Source of the DNA: Annulohypoxylon bovei var. microspora
Lineage: Eukaryota; Ascomycota; Sordariomycetes; Xylariales; Hypoxylaceae
Length of the DNA stretch: 64,000 bases
Assembly: GCA_022836615.1 (NCBI GenBank)
Contig: MU405325.1
Coordinates: forward strand, 62,001 to 126,000
Reading direction: 5' to 3'
Shown: positions 24,201 to 36,200 of the stretch, one piece after another
How the letters are laid out: each line of letters begins with the position of its first letter
Numbering within the stretch: the stretch's first letter is position 1
The notes under the pieces: model-generated
Told to the model about the DNA's origin: nothing
Seen by the model: only the letters and a program-made list of their open reading frames with translations
The model's database searches: none
Position numbers and translations under genes: made by a program

Positions 24201-24504
24201 CATGCAGGCCACCCTCGACGTCGAGTTCTTCGCCCAGACCCTCAGCCAGTACACGACCGAGCGCGCGTCCGGCATCCAGGGCGAGATCTACTCCATGCTG
24301 GATAGCAAGACGGATAACCAGGCCAGGGCCCGGCTGCAGGACGAGCTGCCCGGCATGCGAGAGGTCCTCAAGAAGCTTAGGGAGCAGAGCAGGAGCGAGT
24401 TCGCGTGCTTCAAGAGGCCGCGCCGCAACGGTGCGGGGAGCGGTGGGGGTGCGGCGGGCGCGGCAGCGGCGCCCGGGACCCTGGAACGCACGGCTACGGG
24501 CTAG
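21227..24504 (+). CDS. SEC5: Exocyst complex component Sec5
   Basis: Three exons, 21227-21554, 21623-23715 and 23779-24504, giving 1048 residues. Introns (68 and 63 bp) have donors GTATGT and GTGAGT and acceptors TATAG and CGTAG. The segment ADTQSLLNGLDVLSKSIDQK followed by a long coiled coil is the conserved Sec5 N-terminal region. The rest is the long helical-rod architecture of exocyst subunits. A Pro/Ser-rich loop near 22980-23110 is typical of filamentous-fungal orthologues. The C-terminus ends in an Ala/Gly-rich low-complexity tail encoded by very GC-rich DNA. Sec5 is part of the octameric complex tethering secretory vesicles to the plasma membrane at hyphal tips. The start at 21227 gives the typical MADFDRNVLEFYQL opening. 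Confidence 0.94.
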
Positions 24505-25622
24505 GCGCTCGTCAGATGTGTGGGAGGGGGCAGCGCCGGGAGCAGGGGAGAGAGCGGCGAGTACAGGATCGCCGGGTTCCTGAGCGCGGAGCGGTTCGTG
24601 GCGGCCAGGCCCCCGATCCAGCTCCCCGTGCTCGCGGACATCGAGGCGTACGTGCTTGAGTTCAGGCTGCGGGCTTGGAAGTTGGGCGATGGTTTGTAGG
24701 AATGAAGAGAAGAAGAAACGAGGGGAAAGAGGAAAGAAGGGAAAGCATGGGACATTGTTGTAGCATTGGAGCTGAGTAGGTACATTACGGATTAGACAAT
24801 TGCAATGAGCTTGAAGGTTATACTGTGTACGTGGATTTCTTGGCGCTTGATTACCTTGGTAGGTACTTATTATATTACTTGGCAACTAGATGAATTACTT
24901 CGGGCTGAATGATCATGAACTCCATTCGAGTGTATTACATTAGGTAGTTTGCATTTATGTGCCTATTAATCTAGCATTGGTCAATTATAGACTTATTACC
25001 ACTACTTGTTACAATCACACATGCGATCAGTCACAGTTATAAAATACCTTATACAATTGGGGGTGGGCAATTCATCAATTTGTGAATCTGCAGTTAGGAC
25101 CGAAATCCTACTTCCTAGCAAGTCAGATATGACACTAGGGACAAGAGGCAAAGCAAAACAGGCCGCCAACGCCGTTACAGCATGTACTCGTGTGGGTACA
25201 TAGTTTTTCGTCGTCGACAGGTAAGTGCGGTTGATGTCGTTGTCTGGTTGAAATGAGAAGTCGTGTAACAGATCCAGACGAGAGGTGGTGAAAAAAATCA
25301 GAATTTGGGTATCTTGGCCAGAACTGGGACATCTTTTGTCTTTCAGGAAACGCCAATTATGGAAGGTAGAGTTCGGTTCTCGTCGTTTAATAGTATAGAA
25401 TCGTGAGAGTCGTGAGACGGCGTATCTTCGTGTATTCAACCCCTGTATCCGGAGACCAAGGAAAGTGGTGATTGTAAGGGTTGAGGAGGAGGTATAGTAC
25501 AGTCATACTTGATCGTATGTGTCGTAATCAGAACCGTAGTTGCAAGAAAAGAGTGTTTGTACACTCATCCTAAATAAAGGATGCAGGCTGTTCAATAAGC
25601 CCACTTAGGATTGAAAGAGCCT
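24505..25622. other. Convergent intergenic region
   Basis: 1.1 kb between the stops of SEC5 and the zinc-finger gene, with no supported gene. GC-rich sequence just after the SEC5 stop gives long antisense and +1-frame readings that are shadows. A GTAGGTAC motif lies near 24857-24866. Confidence 0.5.
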
Positions 25623-27950
25623 TCAAAACTCTTCGGGGAGTAGAACAGAGGAGCAGAACAAGAACTCAAGTGATCGTGAATTTGTCGGTTGGAAGTGGTC
25701 CTGCTCTTGGCGTGATCTTAGGTAAGCCGGAGTCACGTTCAGCTGTTGGAAGAATTGCTTTACTTGGCTATCCTTAGTAGCCACAACCTCAATAGGGGAG
25801 TCTGGACCCTCGGCGACAAGTTTCGGAAGAAAGTTCCGAACTTGGAGTAGCACTCTCAACAAATGTGAGAGCGTCCCTCCTTGTCCGGTAAAGTCACCCG
25901 GCGGCCGTTCTAACGGCCACATAGGGAGGAGGTCCTTCTCCTCCCAAGCCTTAAACGCCCATGTGGTCTTCTCAATACAGTTTAAAAACAAGACAACAAC
26001 TAGAAACATAGAAAAGCCACATTTAGCTTTTCCGTCCTGGAGGCGGCGCTGGATACCGCTTAGCAGACTCCTACTAGCAGTGGATGCCTTGCGTTCGGCC
26101 GCCGCGGTGAGCTGTAGACATATATTGGTATATGCCTCGTTGTCAAAAGTCTCACTGATCCAATAGTCCTCGACATCAGCATTCGGCGATTTTGCCCGCA
26201 TTGTCCAATGGCGTTCACGGTCCATTAACTCTACGATTCCCCATAGCTCTAGGGATCTCTGTAACAGTTCATCCTTGGTCTGCGCAGCGATCGCAATGGC
26301 CGTGTTCAATATGACCTGAATATAATGGGACGATTCTTGTCGAATGAGCTCATGGAGAACGTCGCGCATGTAGGTTTCTACCTTCCCAGATATGTCCTCC
26401 GCGTTGTTATCGATGAGTAATACGCGGTTAGGGCCATCGTTGTCAGCTAGTCCATCGCCCCTCTCCTTAGGAACTCCTTGGAGAACCTGGAAAACAGCTT
26501 TGTGGCCTATGTCAAGGAAATGAGATGCTTCTAATACCATGCCGCTGTTTTCAAGATCATGCGTGGTCTTATATCCGTTGATTGTCTTTTGCGACCGTAC
26601 AGCCTGGACACCGGCTGAATAGAGATCAATATCCTCAGCCAGGGTAGCTCGGATACATTGAGTTCTCCAGACTCGAGGATTGGCGACCTTCTTACAGGTT
26701 CTACACGGCATCCCGACCGAGCATGTTTTACGCAAGATGCGACATCGAATGCAAGCGCCAATTCGACGAACTTCCCTGACTTCTTTTCGTCGTGCATCAT
26801 CATATCGTGCTCGGCTGTTGGTGGGCCTTCCATTATGGCCATTGTTCGTATTCATACGTTGTCCACCCTTGCTCAATGTTCCGGCTAGTCCATGACCCTG
26901 ATTGTTGACCGTGGCAGGCGCATGAATATCCTCTGAGATATGCGTCATTCCATCCCAGGGTGTGGTCGGTGCGGTGGTATAGCCTTGTGCTACTTGTTGT
27001 CTCTCTGGAGAAGGGGGATAATCAACCAACATCTCAGTGGATTGGTTATAATGTTCATTATGTTGTTCATGATGTTGTTCATGATGTTGTTCATGATACT
27101 GCTCATGATATTGTTCATGGTGTTGTTCTTGCATGTCTCTACCGGCAAGAATGTGGGGGTCCATGAGACGGGCAGTCGCTGCTGCGGCAACCGACAGTGC
27201 CGACTGGGGGCCACGGTAGGTCTTTAGGAGTACTCGACGTAGCTGCGCCTCGGTCTTATCGAGGGTCTGGTGTGACAAGTCCATGACTATATCTGTAGGC
27301 TTTCTGTTAGCATGTATTCTTCTTCTAATTAGGAAATTCTATGTTTGGTTTCGTAACATACTTCTGTTATTGTGCTGGGAATGATTGTCAAGATTTGTCG
27401 GCGGGTTGTCTAATGTATATTGCTCATGGAGCTCGAAGGGGTTTGTGTCGATAGTGGTGGGAGGAAGAGGGCCGGGAACACTAGTAGGCAAAGTAGTTGG
27501 AATAGTGCCTGTGACGTTGGCGGCGTTGCGGGTTATGTCGGTGTGGTCGTCGTGTTTCTCATTGGCCTCAATCTGACGAGAAACCTCGGCGAGTGTTTCT
27601 AAGGGTGTCCAGATTTGGTTCTGAGATTGTTCTAGTGAGAGAGGAGCAGGGACGGTAGGACCAGTAGGAGAAGTCGGACTCTGATTGAGATCGTTGTGCA
27701 AGAGACCATCGAATTGGCCGTGGTTTGGGGTGCTGCTTAATCCGTGGAGTGTTAAACAAACGTTGACTCGGTCGGCTTGTGAGATGGCGGGACACCTTTT
27801 TGTCAAGTGGGCGGTAAGACTGTCGCTACGACCTTTAGGGAAATCCTCGCCGCACGCCTTGCAACGATGGTGATACCGATTGCTGTTATCATCCAATTTT
27901 GGTCCACGCTCAAAGTACGCGACAATTATCGGGTTAGGTCGGCGACCCAT
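25623..27950 (-). CDS. Transcription factor with C2HC finger and Zn2Cys6 cluster
   Basis: Two exons, 27950-27362 and 27292-25623, separated by a 69-bp intron (GTATGT, TGCTAAC, CTACAG); 752 residues. The N-terminus holds a BED-like CxxC...HxxxxC unit (C30, C33, H48, C53). After a Gln/Asn/Pro-rich linker and a His-Glu-Gln tandem repeat at residues 251-278 comes a binuclear cluster C377-x2-C380-x6-C387-x5-C393-x2-C396-x12-C409. Its last spacing is longer than in Gal4-type proteins. The CIRCRILRKTC...PRVWRTQC wording matches a known subgroup of ascomycete regulators. The C-terminal 340 residues are helical, probably the regulatory domain. It is presumably a nuclear DNA-binding regulator; the target is unknown. 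There is no adjacent biosynthetic cluster to suggest a pathway. Its promoter region is shared with the GH92 gene, 2.2 kb away. Confidence 0.87.
27027..27132. repeat. Codon-level tandem repeat encoding His-Glu-Gln units
   Basis: On the coding (minus) strand, repeated CATGAACAA-type 9- and 12-bp units encode HHEQ/YHEQ repeats within the zinc-finger gene. Such in-frame repeats are prone to length change without loss of frame. Confidence 0.7.
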
Positions 27951-30133
27951 CGTGTCGAATGCGCAATTCCGAGTGTTTCAAATGTCGTCACTGGTTTGGA
28001 AATGATAAATCTGGCAGAATTTGAATGCGGTGAGCGAGTAAAGATGGAAGAAGGAATTGAGTTGTGGACACGGGCCATTGAACGCTTAGAATTTCAGCCC
28101 TGGTGGGGTCAGAATTTAACGTTTGGAGGGGGATTCTAATCACCCAGATCACCCCACCTTTATCGTCGAGTACTTATGTACCTATGCAAAATGTATTTAA
28201 GCTTACCTATGATTAGGTATTTTTGTATTTGTTTTAGAGAACAACCAATTAGGTACTGTGCAGCAATTGGTAATCAGTATTTGCTGAACCTTATTTTGTA
28301 GTGTATTTGTTACATAATAACGATATTGTAACGTACTTAGTACTGATTCTGGTACTGATTCTAGTACTGTAGGTACTTAGGTACATGGCTATTTATCACT
28401 TTGATTCAATGTTTGGCACGAGCCACCAGCTGAGCGGTGCTCTTCAGGAGAGTATAAAAATATCTAGCCAATCAAAATTGAGCGTTTGCGAGATCAATTT
28501 TTTTTGGGTCCTTTTCTATGTACAATGGTATCCCATTATACGATTCCCATTGGATTTTACTCCCTTTAAAGTAACACATTAATTACCATACTCCATCAAG
28601 TCTACATGTATTGCTTGCTTCTATGTGCCTAGGTAGTACATTATCTATGTAGGTACTAGGCACCTTCCAGATCTTAGAAAATATATTGAATTTCTGGGTA
28701 TGTATTTGGGGACAGGAGACATTAACCTAAACTTAAACCTCTTCTACCCCTGATCCCTATCCGGGTACCTAGATACTTTAGGTATGAACGTCTTAATTAT
28801 GTATGTATTAAAATGGACTTGAAAAACACATTGAAGCTTTTAAACATTTCAACACCTAATCCCCTCTTTTCTATCTAATTGAATTAAGAGGCGTAACATA
28901 CGAACTTGATATGAATGGATAGTGCCCTGTGTTTAACATTGACTAGACACCGGTAAGCACTAAGGTATCCGAAGGTATCCCAGCTATTATCTACTACTTA
29001 TGCTGCAGCCAAATCGGTATTTGGGAAATCGGTTCATGCAAGATCAAGGCACCTGGACGTTGTCGTGACTATCATTGGTAGGTTTTCATCGTGCTGCTCA
29101 ACCAGAGCTTCTTCATGAGTTACTGCACCGTTCGGTAGAATACCACGCACCATCCGAGATCAACAACGGACGAGACCTGCCACTCCTGGAACCTACCTAG
29201 CATTAAGAATCCTTCGTGTAGTTAGGGGGTAGGCCGCGACACAATAAGCTCAGATGACAAGGCAGCAAGGTCAACTGAAATTGAGAACTAAAATCGAACT
29301 ATGCTGATTTTAAAAGGGGAGTTAAGATGAGAAAATGCTAATCTGGCTACCTAAGGCACGTGTCTCCAAACAACGATACGGTCAGCCCTCGGAACCGAAG
29401 CATAGGCACTCAGCTTGTCCACGCAGTCTACAGTAGCTCGGATTCGCAGGATACGTTGATCATGATGTTCTCAGCCTATTATTTAATGATAGAATACCCC
29501 ACGTCAATATTTATTATGAACTATTTGCCGTACTTACGAAATTCGCAGCCTCAAGTCTAGCTGCCAAGCTTTCAATGTTCATCATGTCTTTTCCGGGGAT
29601 GGCGATCGTCACTGCGCCTCGTCTAGCTGCACCCCTGGCGACCCAGCGACCCTTTCATAATACTACGCAGTATGTAGATGCTAGTAGATGCAGGGTTCCA
29701 GCAAATTTGGTCAACGTTACAGATGCAGCCGCTGCAGCCTCTCACTCAGCAGGAATGCGCAATCCGGTCCACAAGGATTGCCAGGCACCGTGGCTCTGTT
29801 ACTCCTTTGGATAGGTCCAAAATTAGGTAGGTTCGGGGGGGATCTATGTCGTCAGGAGCCGAAGAGCCAGAGAACCGAACCAGAAGCATCGTCTATGCCG
29901 TCTAGGTAGCCACTCGCTTGCTACCCTACCCATTCACTATTCACCATTCACCGGTTCTCTATGCGAATGGGACCACTACTGCTTTGATGTTTCCAGTTTT
30001 CTTCAAGTCATTCGTTAAGATATATATCAGCGCATGGAGTAACTTGACTCCTCTGCTTTTCAATGTTTGGATATTAGGTGTTTTTGGTACTAGCCAATTC
30101 GATCAACTCCGACATCAAAGTCAAACCGTCACG
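27951..30133. other. Divergent intergenic region, regulator / GH92
   Basis: 2.2 kb with no supported gene. TAGGTAC-type motifs are concentrated here (28369-28385, 28630-28661, about 28764-28780). It holds the promoters of the zinc-finger gene and the GH92 gene. An open frame upstream of the GH92 start (29918-30133) may extend that protein but lacks supporting features. Confidence 0.5.
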
Positions 30134-32711
30134 ATGCGTCCCTCCGCGGGCATGGCACTAGGCGTGGCGCTTGCTGAAGCCCACAATCTTCACCTCCAAA
30201 CTGAGCAAGACTTGAGTCAGTTTGTGTTACCTTTGGTACGTAAATTGAATTACCACAATATAAAATATCGCATAGTACCTAAGTTTTTAAATTAACATTA
30301 CTCTTGAAGACCGGCACCACGAATGGAGGCAACACATTTCCTGGCGTCAGCTTGCCGTTCGGGATGGTAAAATTGGGGCCTGACTTATACACCGGATCCG
30401 ATAGCTATTCAGGTTACCAGTCGACCGGTAGTTTCATCGGCTTTAGCCTGCTGCACGAGAGCGGCACCGGTGGCGCCCCAAAATATGGTGTCGTCTCACA
30501 GATGCCCGCCGTCGGCACCATCGACAATCCGTTGGCCGATCAGAGCGCCAACCGAAGCTCGGCGGACGTGTCTCGGCTTGGCTACTACAAGTCGAGCCTA
30601 TCGAACGACGTTACTGTGGAATTAGGAGCGACCGCGAAAGCTGGATTGTACCAGTACCAGTTCTCTGGAGATGCGGCTACTTCAAATATCATCGTCGACG
30701 TCTCTCACGTTCTTCCATCATTCAGGGGTCAAGGTCTAGGCCAAAACTATTTGGGTGGTAACATCTCGGTGACTACGACTGATAATGGCGTTAGTTACAC
30801 AGGATCTGGCTCTTATGATAATGTATGTACCGAAATCGGTGGAGGGTATTAGATGGATAGAGTTGTGAGGTTGTTAACGCTATCTAGGGATGGAATCGTG
30901 CTCCAAAATGGACGGTGTATTTCTGCGGCTATTTCGATCAAGCAGCCACATTCAAGACGTTTCTTGGTAATGACTCGAGCGGCGATGACTTACAAGATTA
31001 CAGCACCGCAACCTCACAAGAGTCTGAGTCTAGACTCGGTGCAGTTTTCACATTCGATAGCGCAAACGTCACGTCAAGAGTAGGAGTATCGTTTATCTCA
31101 TCCGACCAGGCCTGCGAAAATGTCGATACCGAAATACCTGCAGGGACGTCCCTCGAAACTTTGGAGGATAACGTGAAGACGGCGTGGAACAGTCAAGTGC
31201 TTTCCAAGATCACCACGACGGATACCTCTAACACCACGAGGCTACAACTCCTATACTCATCTCTGTATCATATGTCCCTCATCCCGACGAACAAGACAGG
31301 CGAGAACCCTCTTTGGTCGTCGAGCGAGCCCTATTACGACGACATCTTCACGTTCTGGGACCTGGTATGTTTGAACGCGCCCCAAGTCATCGATGTCCAA
31401 AATCTAATTAGACGTAGTTTCGTTGCACAATATCTCTTTTCCACATCCTACAGCCCGTGGCGCACGAAGAATTCCTTCGATCTCTCGTCGATATTTGGAG
31501 GCATGATGGCTTTCTGCCTGACGCGCGATCCTCATTCTTCAACGGCGCGACGCAAGGCGGATCTAACGCGGACAACGTCCTTGCAGATGCTTACGTGAAG
31601 GGTGTCCGCGGCGCTGTCAACTGGGACGACGCATATTCCGCCATGGTCACCGATGCCGAGACTGTACCCGCGAATAATAACGACTCGAGAGATACGTCGT
31701 CATCGACTAAGGAAGGGCGAGGCGCGCTCCCGGATTGGATAGACCGCGGCTTCATCACCACAAAGTACGGGCGATCGGTCAGTCGGGCTATCGAATAGTA
31801 AGCTACCCCTCGCTTCCGTGATACGAACATTGAACATTGTATGGCTAACAGCCCACAGCGCTGGCAATGACTTCGGTTTATACCAAGTAGCCAAGGGCCT
31901 CGGCAAAGATGATGACGCGCAGAAATACCTCAACCGCTCGCGCAACTGGCGCAACCAATGGAACCCGGATCTGACCGCGCTGGGTTTCTCCGGATTCGTC
32001 GGACCGATCGACGAGGACGGCAGCTTCACATCCCAGGACCCGCTCAGCTGCGGCGGGTGCTACTGGGGTGACGATTACTACGAGGCACTGCCGTTCGAGT
32101 ACTCGTTCAACGCGCACCACGACATCAACAAGCTCATCGACCTGGCGGGCGGCAACGACACCTTCCTGTCGCGGCTCGAGAAGTTCTTCGAGGGCGGCGT
32201 CAGCTCCGGAAACTCCCAGTTCAACCACACCCTCTTCAACCCCGGCAACGAGCCCAGCTTCACCACCCCGTACCTGTTCAACTTCGTCGGCCGCCAGGAC
32301 CTGAGCGTCAGGCAGAGCCGCTACGCCGCCGACAGCTACTACGCGCCTACGCCCGGCGGGCTGCCCGGCAACTCGGACGCCGGTGCCATGGAGTCGTGGG
32401 TCCTGTGGTCCATGATTGGGCTGTATCCGCTGACGGGCCAGACCACGTTCCTCGTCGGGTCCCCGTGGTTCAGTAACCTGGCCATCGATCTCGGCAGTGG
32501 GAACAAGCTCGCCATCACGACCGCGGGAGGCGACGCCGAGTCGTACTACGTGCAGTCGCTCAAGGTCAACGGGCAGACCTGGGACAAGTCCTGGGTCACG
32601 TGGGACGACGTCTTCGCGAACGGCGGCACCATGGACTTCGTCCTCGGCTCCGAGCCCGCCGACTGGGCGACCGGGGACCTGCCGCCGAGCCCCGCGACGG
32701 AGAGCTCGTAG
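30134..32711 (+). CDS. Glycoside hydrolase family 92 alpha-mannosidase-like enzyme
   Basis: Five exons: 30134-30235, 30310-30822, 30888-31364, 31418-31797 and 31859-32711, 774 residues. Introns of 74, 65, 53 and 61 bp all have GT...AG borders. GH92 landmarks run through the length: GTTNGGNTFPGVSLPFGMVK near the start, HESGTGG, FWDLFRC...PVAHEEFLRSLVDIWR, DARSSFFNGATQGGSNADNV, FEYSFNAHHDI, and GNSDAGAMESWVLW near the C-terminus. The family hydrolyses alpha-linked mannose (exo-acting, calcium-dependent, inverting) on glycans. Fungal members are usually secreted. Here the residues before the domain (MRPSAGMALGVALAEAHN) are only a weak signal peptide, so the true start may be further upstream or in another exon. 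The exon 3-4 junction was chosen because it restores the conserved FRC...LQPVA stretch. Confidence 0.9.
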
Positions 32712-33263
32712 GTGTTGGAAGCTGGGGGCCGTGGATGGCGGTGCTTAATGGGAGTAGTTAGATACCTACATAGGTAGGTAAGAATGCGAATATAAATAGC
32801 GAGTATTTATTAACGGTGTAGATACAGAGAGATTCTAGTTCGTGTATATATACAGTACGGCAGACTAGAGTGTATATATGTGCGTATTATATATGTACCT
32901 ACCTATCTAGCTATGACTTGCTCAGAACTTAGAAGCGGACGCTTTGACACTAGGTGCTTTTTCAAATTGTGAGGCCGGGCGCTTGAGACTTTGGTAAAGT
33001 TGACGTGTTTTAGGATTTACGGTATGTCCAAATGTGAACTCTTGACTGAGATACGTGGCTAAGGGGGTGGGAAATGGTGCTTGGGGGTGATAGAGAAGCG
33101 TTCGTCGTTTCAAACCATAGTACATACGTGTCCGCAATAGAATCGCCATATGAGATAGGATACGTGTGCTCAAGTATGACGGGTGTATCTGGATCTGGAT
33201 AAATCGCAGCATTAATCACTGTCGCAACCGATGTCGTTTACGATGCGGCATAGCCGTTTTTAA
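32712..33263. other. Convergent intergenic region
   Basis: About 550 bp between two convergent stops, with no supported gene. It contains TAGGTA/TACCTA motifs at 32763-32781 and 32894-32907 and alternating TA-rich sequence with TGTATATA units at 32840-32900. Confidence 0.5.
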
Positions 33264-36200
33264 TCAGGTTGCCGGGGCCTCCTTTTTGGCGAGATCAGCT
33301 AGCATTTTTTTTGCTTCGGCCTTGTTCTTTTCGTCATGAAATACGCCGTCCTTAACCATGATTCGAGCTAGATCCAATTTCCTCTTGTCTACAGCTACAG
33401 TTATAGCAGTAGCGCCATCCTTATTCAGATCATCCACGGGGGCCTTCTTCCCGACCAGCAGTCGGGCAGCGGCGGTATTTTGGTGGCCGATGGCGAGGTG
33501 GAGGAGCGGCGAGCCGTGGAACTTCTGGTGTGGGTGCAACCCTTGATCGAGGAGCTTGCTCAGGAGGGAAAGGTCCTGGCGCATGCAGGCAAGCTTGACA
33601 GCGCATTTGCCTTTGTTCATTGGCCAACTAGACGAGGACGCTTGATTGAGAAAAGTCATGATTTCGACGTGGTCGTCGAGGTGCAACGGTTTTTCGCAAA
33701 CCAATTTATCCGCATTCCGGATGGCGAGAGCGACTGCATCATCTCCGGTCCCATCCCGGATTTCCGGCGAAGCTCCGTAATTTAGCAGCATACCGACGGC
33801 CTCGGCGGCTCCCGTGATGATAGCCCAATGCAAGGGAGTCCTTTTCGACTCACCGGCGGGCTCGTTGATGATACTCTTGTGTTTTTCGCGAACGTTTCGC
33901 AGCAATAGGTCGAGAACCTGGGCATGATCCTGACTCAGTTCGCCTCTGAACTGGTTTGTAGTTACCTGAATAGGGGTCATTCCAGAAGAATTCTTTCTGT
34001 GGACGTGAGCACCATTGTGTAGAAGCATCGCAACCGCCCACTTGTCTTGGCGTCTAACTGCGAGGTGAAGTGGCGTGTTACCCGTTCCCGCGAGTTGGAA
34101 ATTAACATGTGCGTTTGCTTTGAGCAGTACAGCTAGTGCTTCAAGCCGATGCTTCTCGAGGGGGAGTGTGTCAGAGCCGTGAAACAACATCGTCAAGGGG
34201 CTATCCCCATTTGGATCTTGTTTGTTGACATCGGCGCCATTGTTAACGAGCAACCATATTAGTTTAACGTAGCCATGAAAGTTCTCATTTTCAATCGCCA
34301 TGTGCAGAGGCGTTTTGCCGCGGCGTCTCTTGGCGTTAACGTTAACACCATGTTCAATAAGTGCTCGAACACATTTTATATGCCGTCCACTTCGGCCTTG
34401 AACGGCAACACGAATTATACTCGGTCGAGGAAATTTGACTGTGCCCGGATGACACCCTTGCTGGAGAAGTAACCGTACAGCTTTGGATTTCCCCTCTGAA
34501 CAGTAAGTTTTCAGGAGGCCATGCGATTTATCAATTGATGCCGATGGAAGAATTAACCCTGAGAGATTGATCCTAGTACGAGAAGACAGAGCTGAAGTAG
34601 GGGCGCTCGAAGCCGAATCCCAGGTAGTCTTTAGAAATGAACCAGGATCTATTACTGGGACGGCGGATCGTATTCTGACAGTCCTTGGACTAACATCTAA
34701 TTTATTTTCAGAACCCAAAGCGCGAAGATTCGCCGCTGATAATCCCAAGTGACCCTTAGGTTTCTTTAGCTTAGGAGTAAGTGTTTTTCTCGTGCTTGTC
34801 GGTGCTGCATCAGATGAGAAAAGATCATTGTCCACACGATATGTCCCTTCTCCGGTTGGATTGATGTGCGACGTACTGCCTGTTGAGACAACGCGGGTCC
34901 CCTGGTTATTCGTATCATACCTAATGTGCTGGCCTGTTGGTGGCGGTCGGTTGAAAGGATTGCTTGCTCCTAGGCCCCCTTCAGCTGTTGTGGATGATGG
35001 GCTAGAAAAATTGGCTGTGTCTGGCTCGTCTCGGACGTTTTGTGTCACAGATCCGGTTCTACTAATAAGAGTAGTAGCGTCATTGGATGGTGTATCTCCT
35101 TCTTCCGAAATAGGATTTGACATAGTCTCCTCAAACTCAGCCCGAAAATGGGGCCTATAGACTACAATTGCCTGCTCCCCTTGCTCCAATTTCCCTAAAA
35201 CCGTATGTTCTCTATACTCACTTCTTAGTGGTAAACCTAATTCATTTCCGAGAGGGGTATTGATGTCCAATTCAATCTCACAAGGAGAATCAACAATGGT
35301 TTCGCCGACTTCTGGAATTGTCGTGAGTCTAATCGGTTCGATCCGATGCTCATCTAGACCCCCCCTACCCTCATGTCGCATAGTATTTAGCGTAGGCATA
35401 CATTTCTCGGCCATAACTTTGTAAACTTCTAGGTCATCGCCCTTTATATCATCTAATTCATCTTCGGGTTCTGAATTATCAGAGGTCTCGTCAAATAAAG
35501 GTAGTTGGAGATGATTCTTTAATTCTCCTAAGACATCTCTATCTTCATCGAAATTTCCGTCCATGGGAGTGGTTTCAGGTAAGGACTTTGCTGTAGCATA
35601 GGTACTAGAAGATTCATTACTATCGAAGCTAGATCCCGAATATTCCGAGACCTCATCGAAAAGATGACTTTCATCGCCATGGTTGGATGAACCGCTGTCG
35701 TATTCTAGAAACCCGAGTCCTGTATCTCTAGCGCCTTTATCATCAGCGGGCTTGGGAATCAGCGGGTGCTTTTCCAGATCTGAGCTCGTTAATTTAGGAT
35801 ATTGATGCCAATTTGTATCAGTAGACATTTCCAATGACTCGTAGACTGGTAGATTGAGCACGTCCTTGCTACTACGTTGAGGTTGAGGATACTCAGATTG
35901 ATCGATGCAGAAGCTGTCATATCCATAAGAGTCGTAAAATAAATGCTCATCACTTATCGCCTCACTATAGGAATCATGCACCTCGGTAGTATCCAGGTGC
36001 CGGCTTTGTTGAGGGTCGGAGATCTCTGCAGAGTCTGTCGCTTCGCCTAGCCATTCCTTGATTGATTTCCTACGGCTAGTAGATAGTGTATTCAGATATT
36101 GTGTTGAGGTATTGTCCTGAAATATTGCGGTGATGGTATCTAGCATGTCTTGGGTATTTTGCCGTGGCTCGTGGTTTGAGAGAGAGGAATCATAGGCGAA

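Noticed and set aside
24405..24885. Long frames on both strands across the SEC5 3' end
   Set aside because: Shadows of GC-rich coding DNA; they run across the SEC5 stop without any start or splice support.
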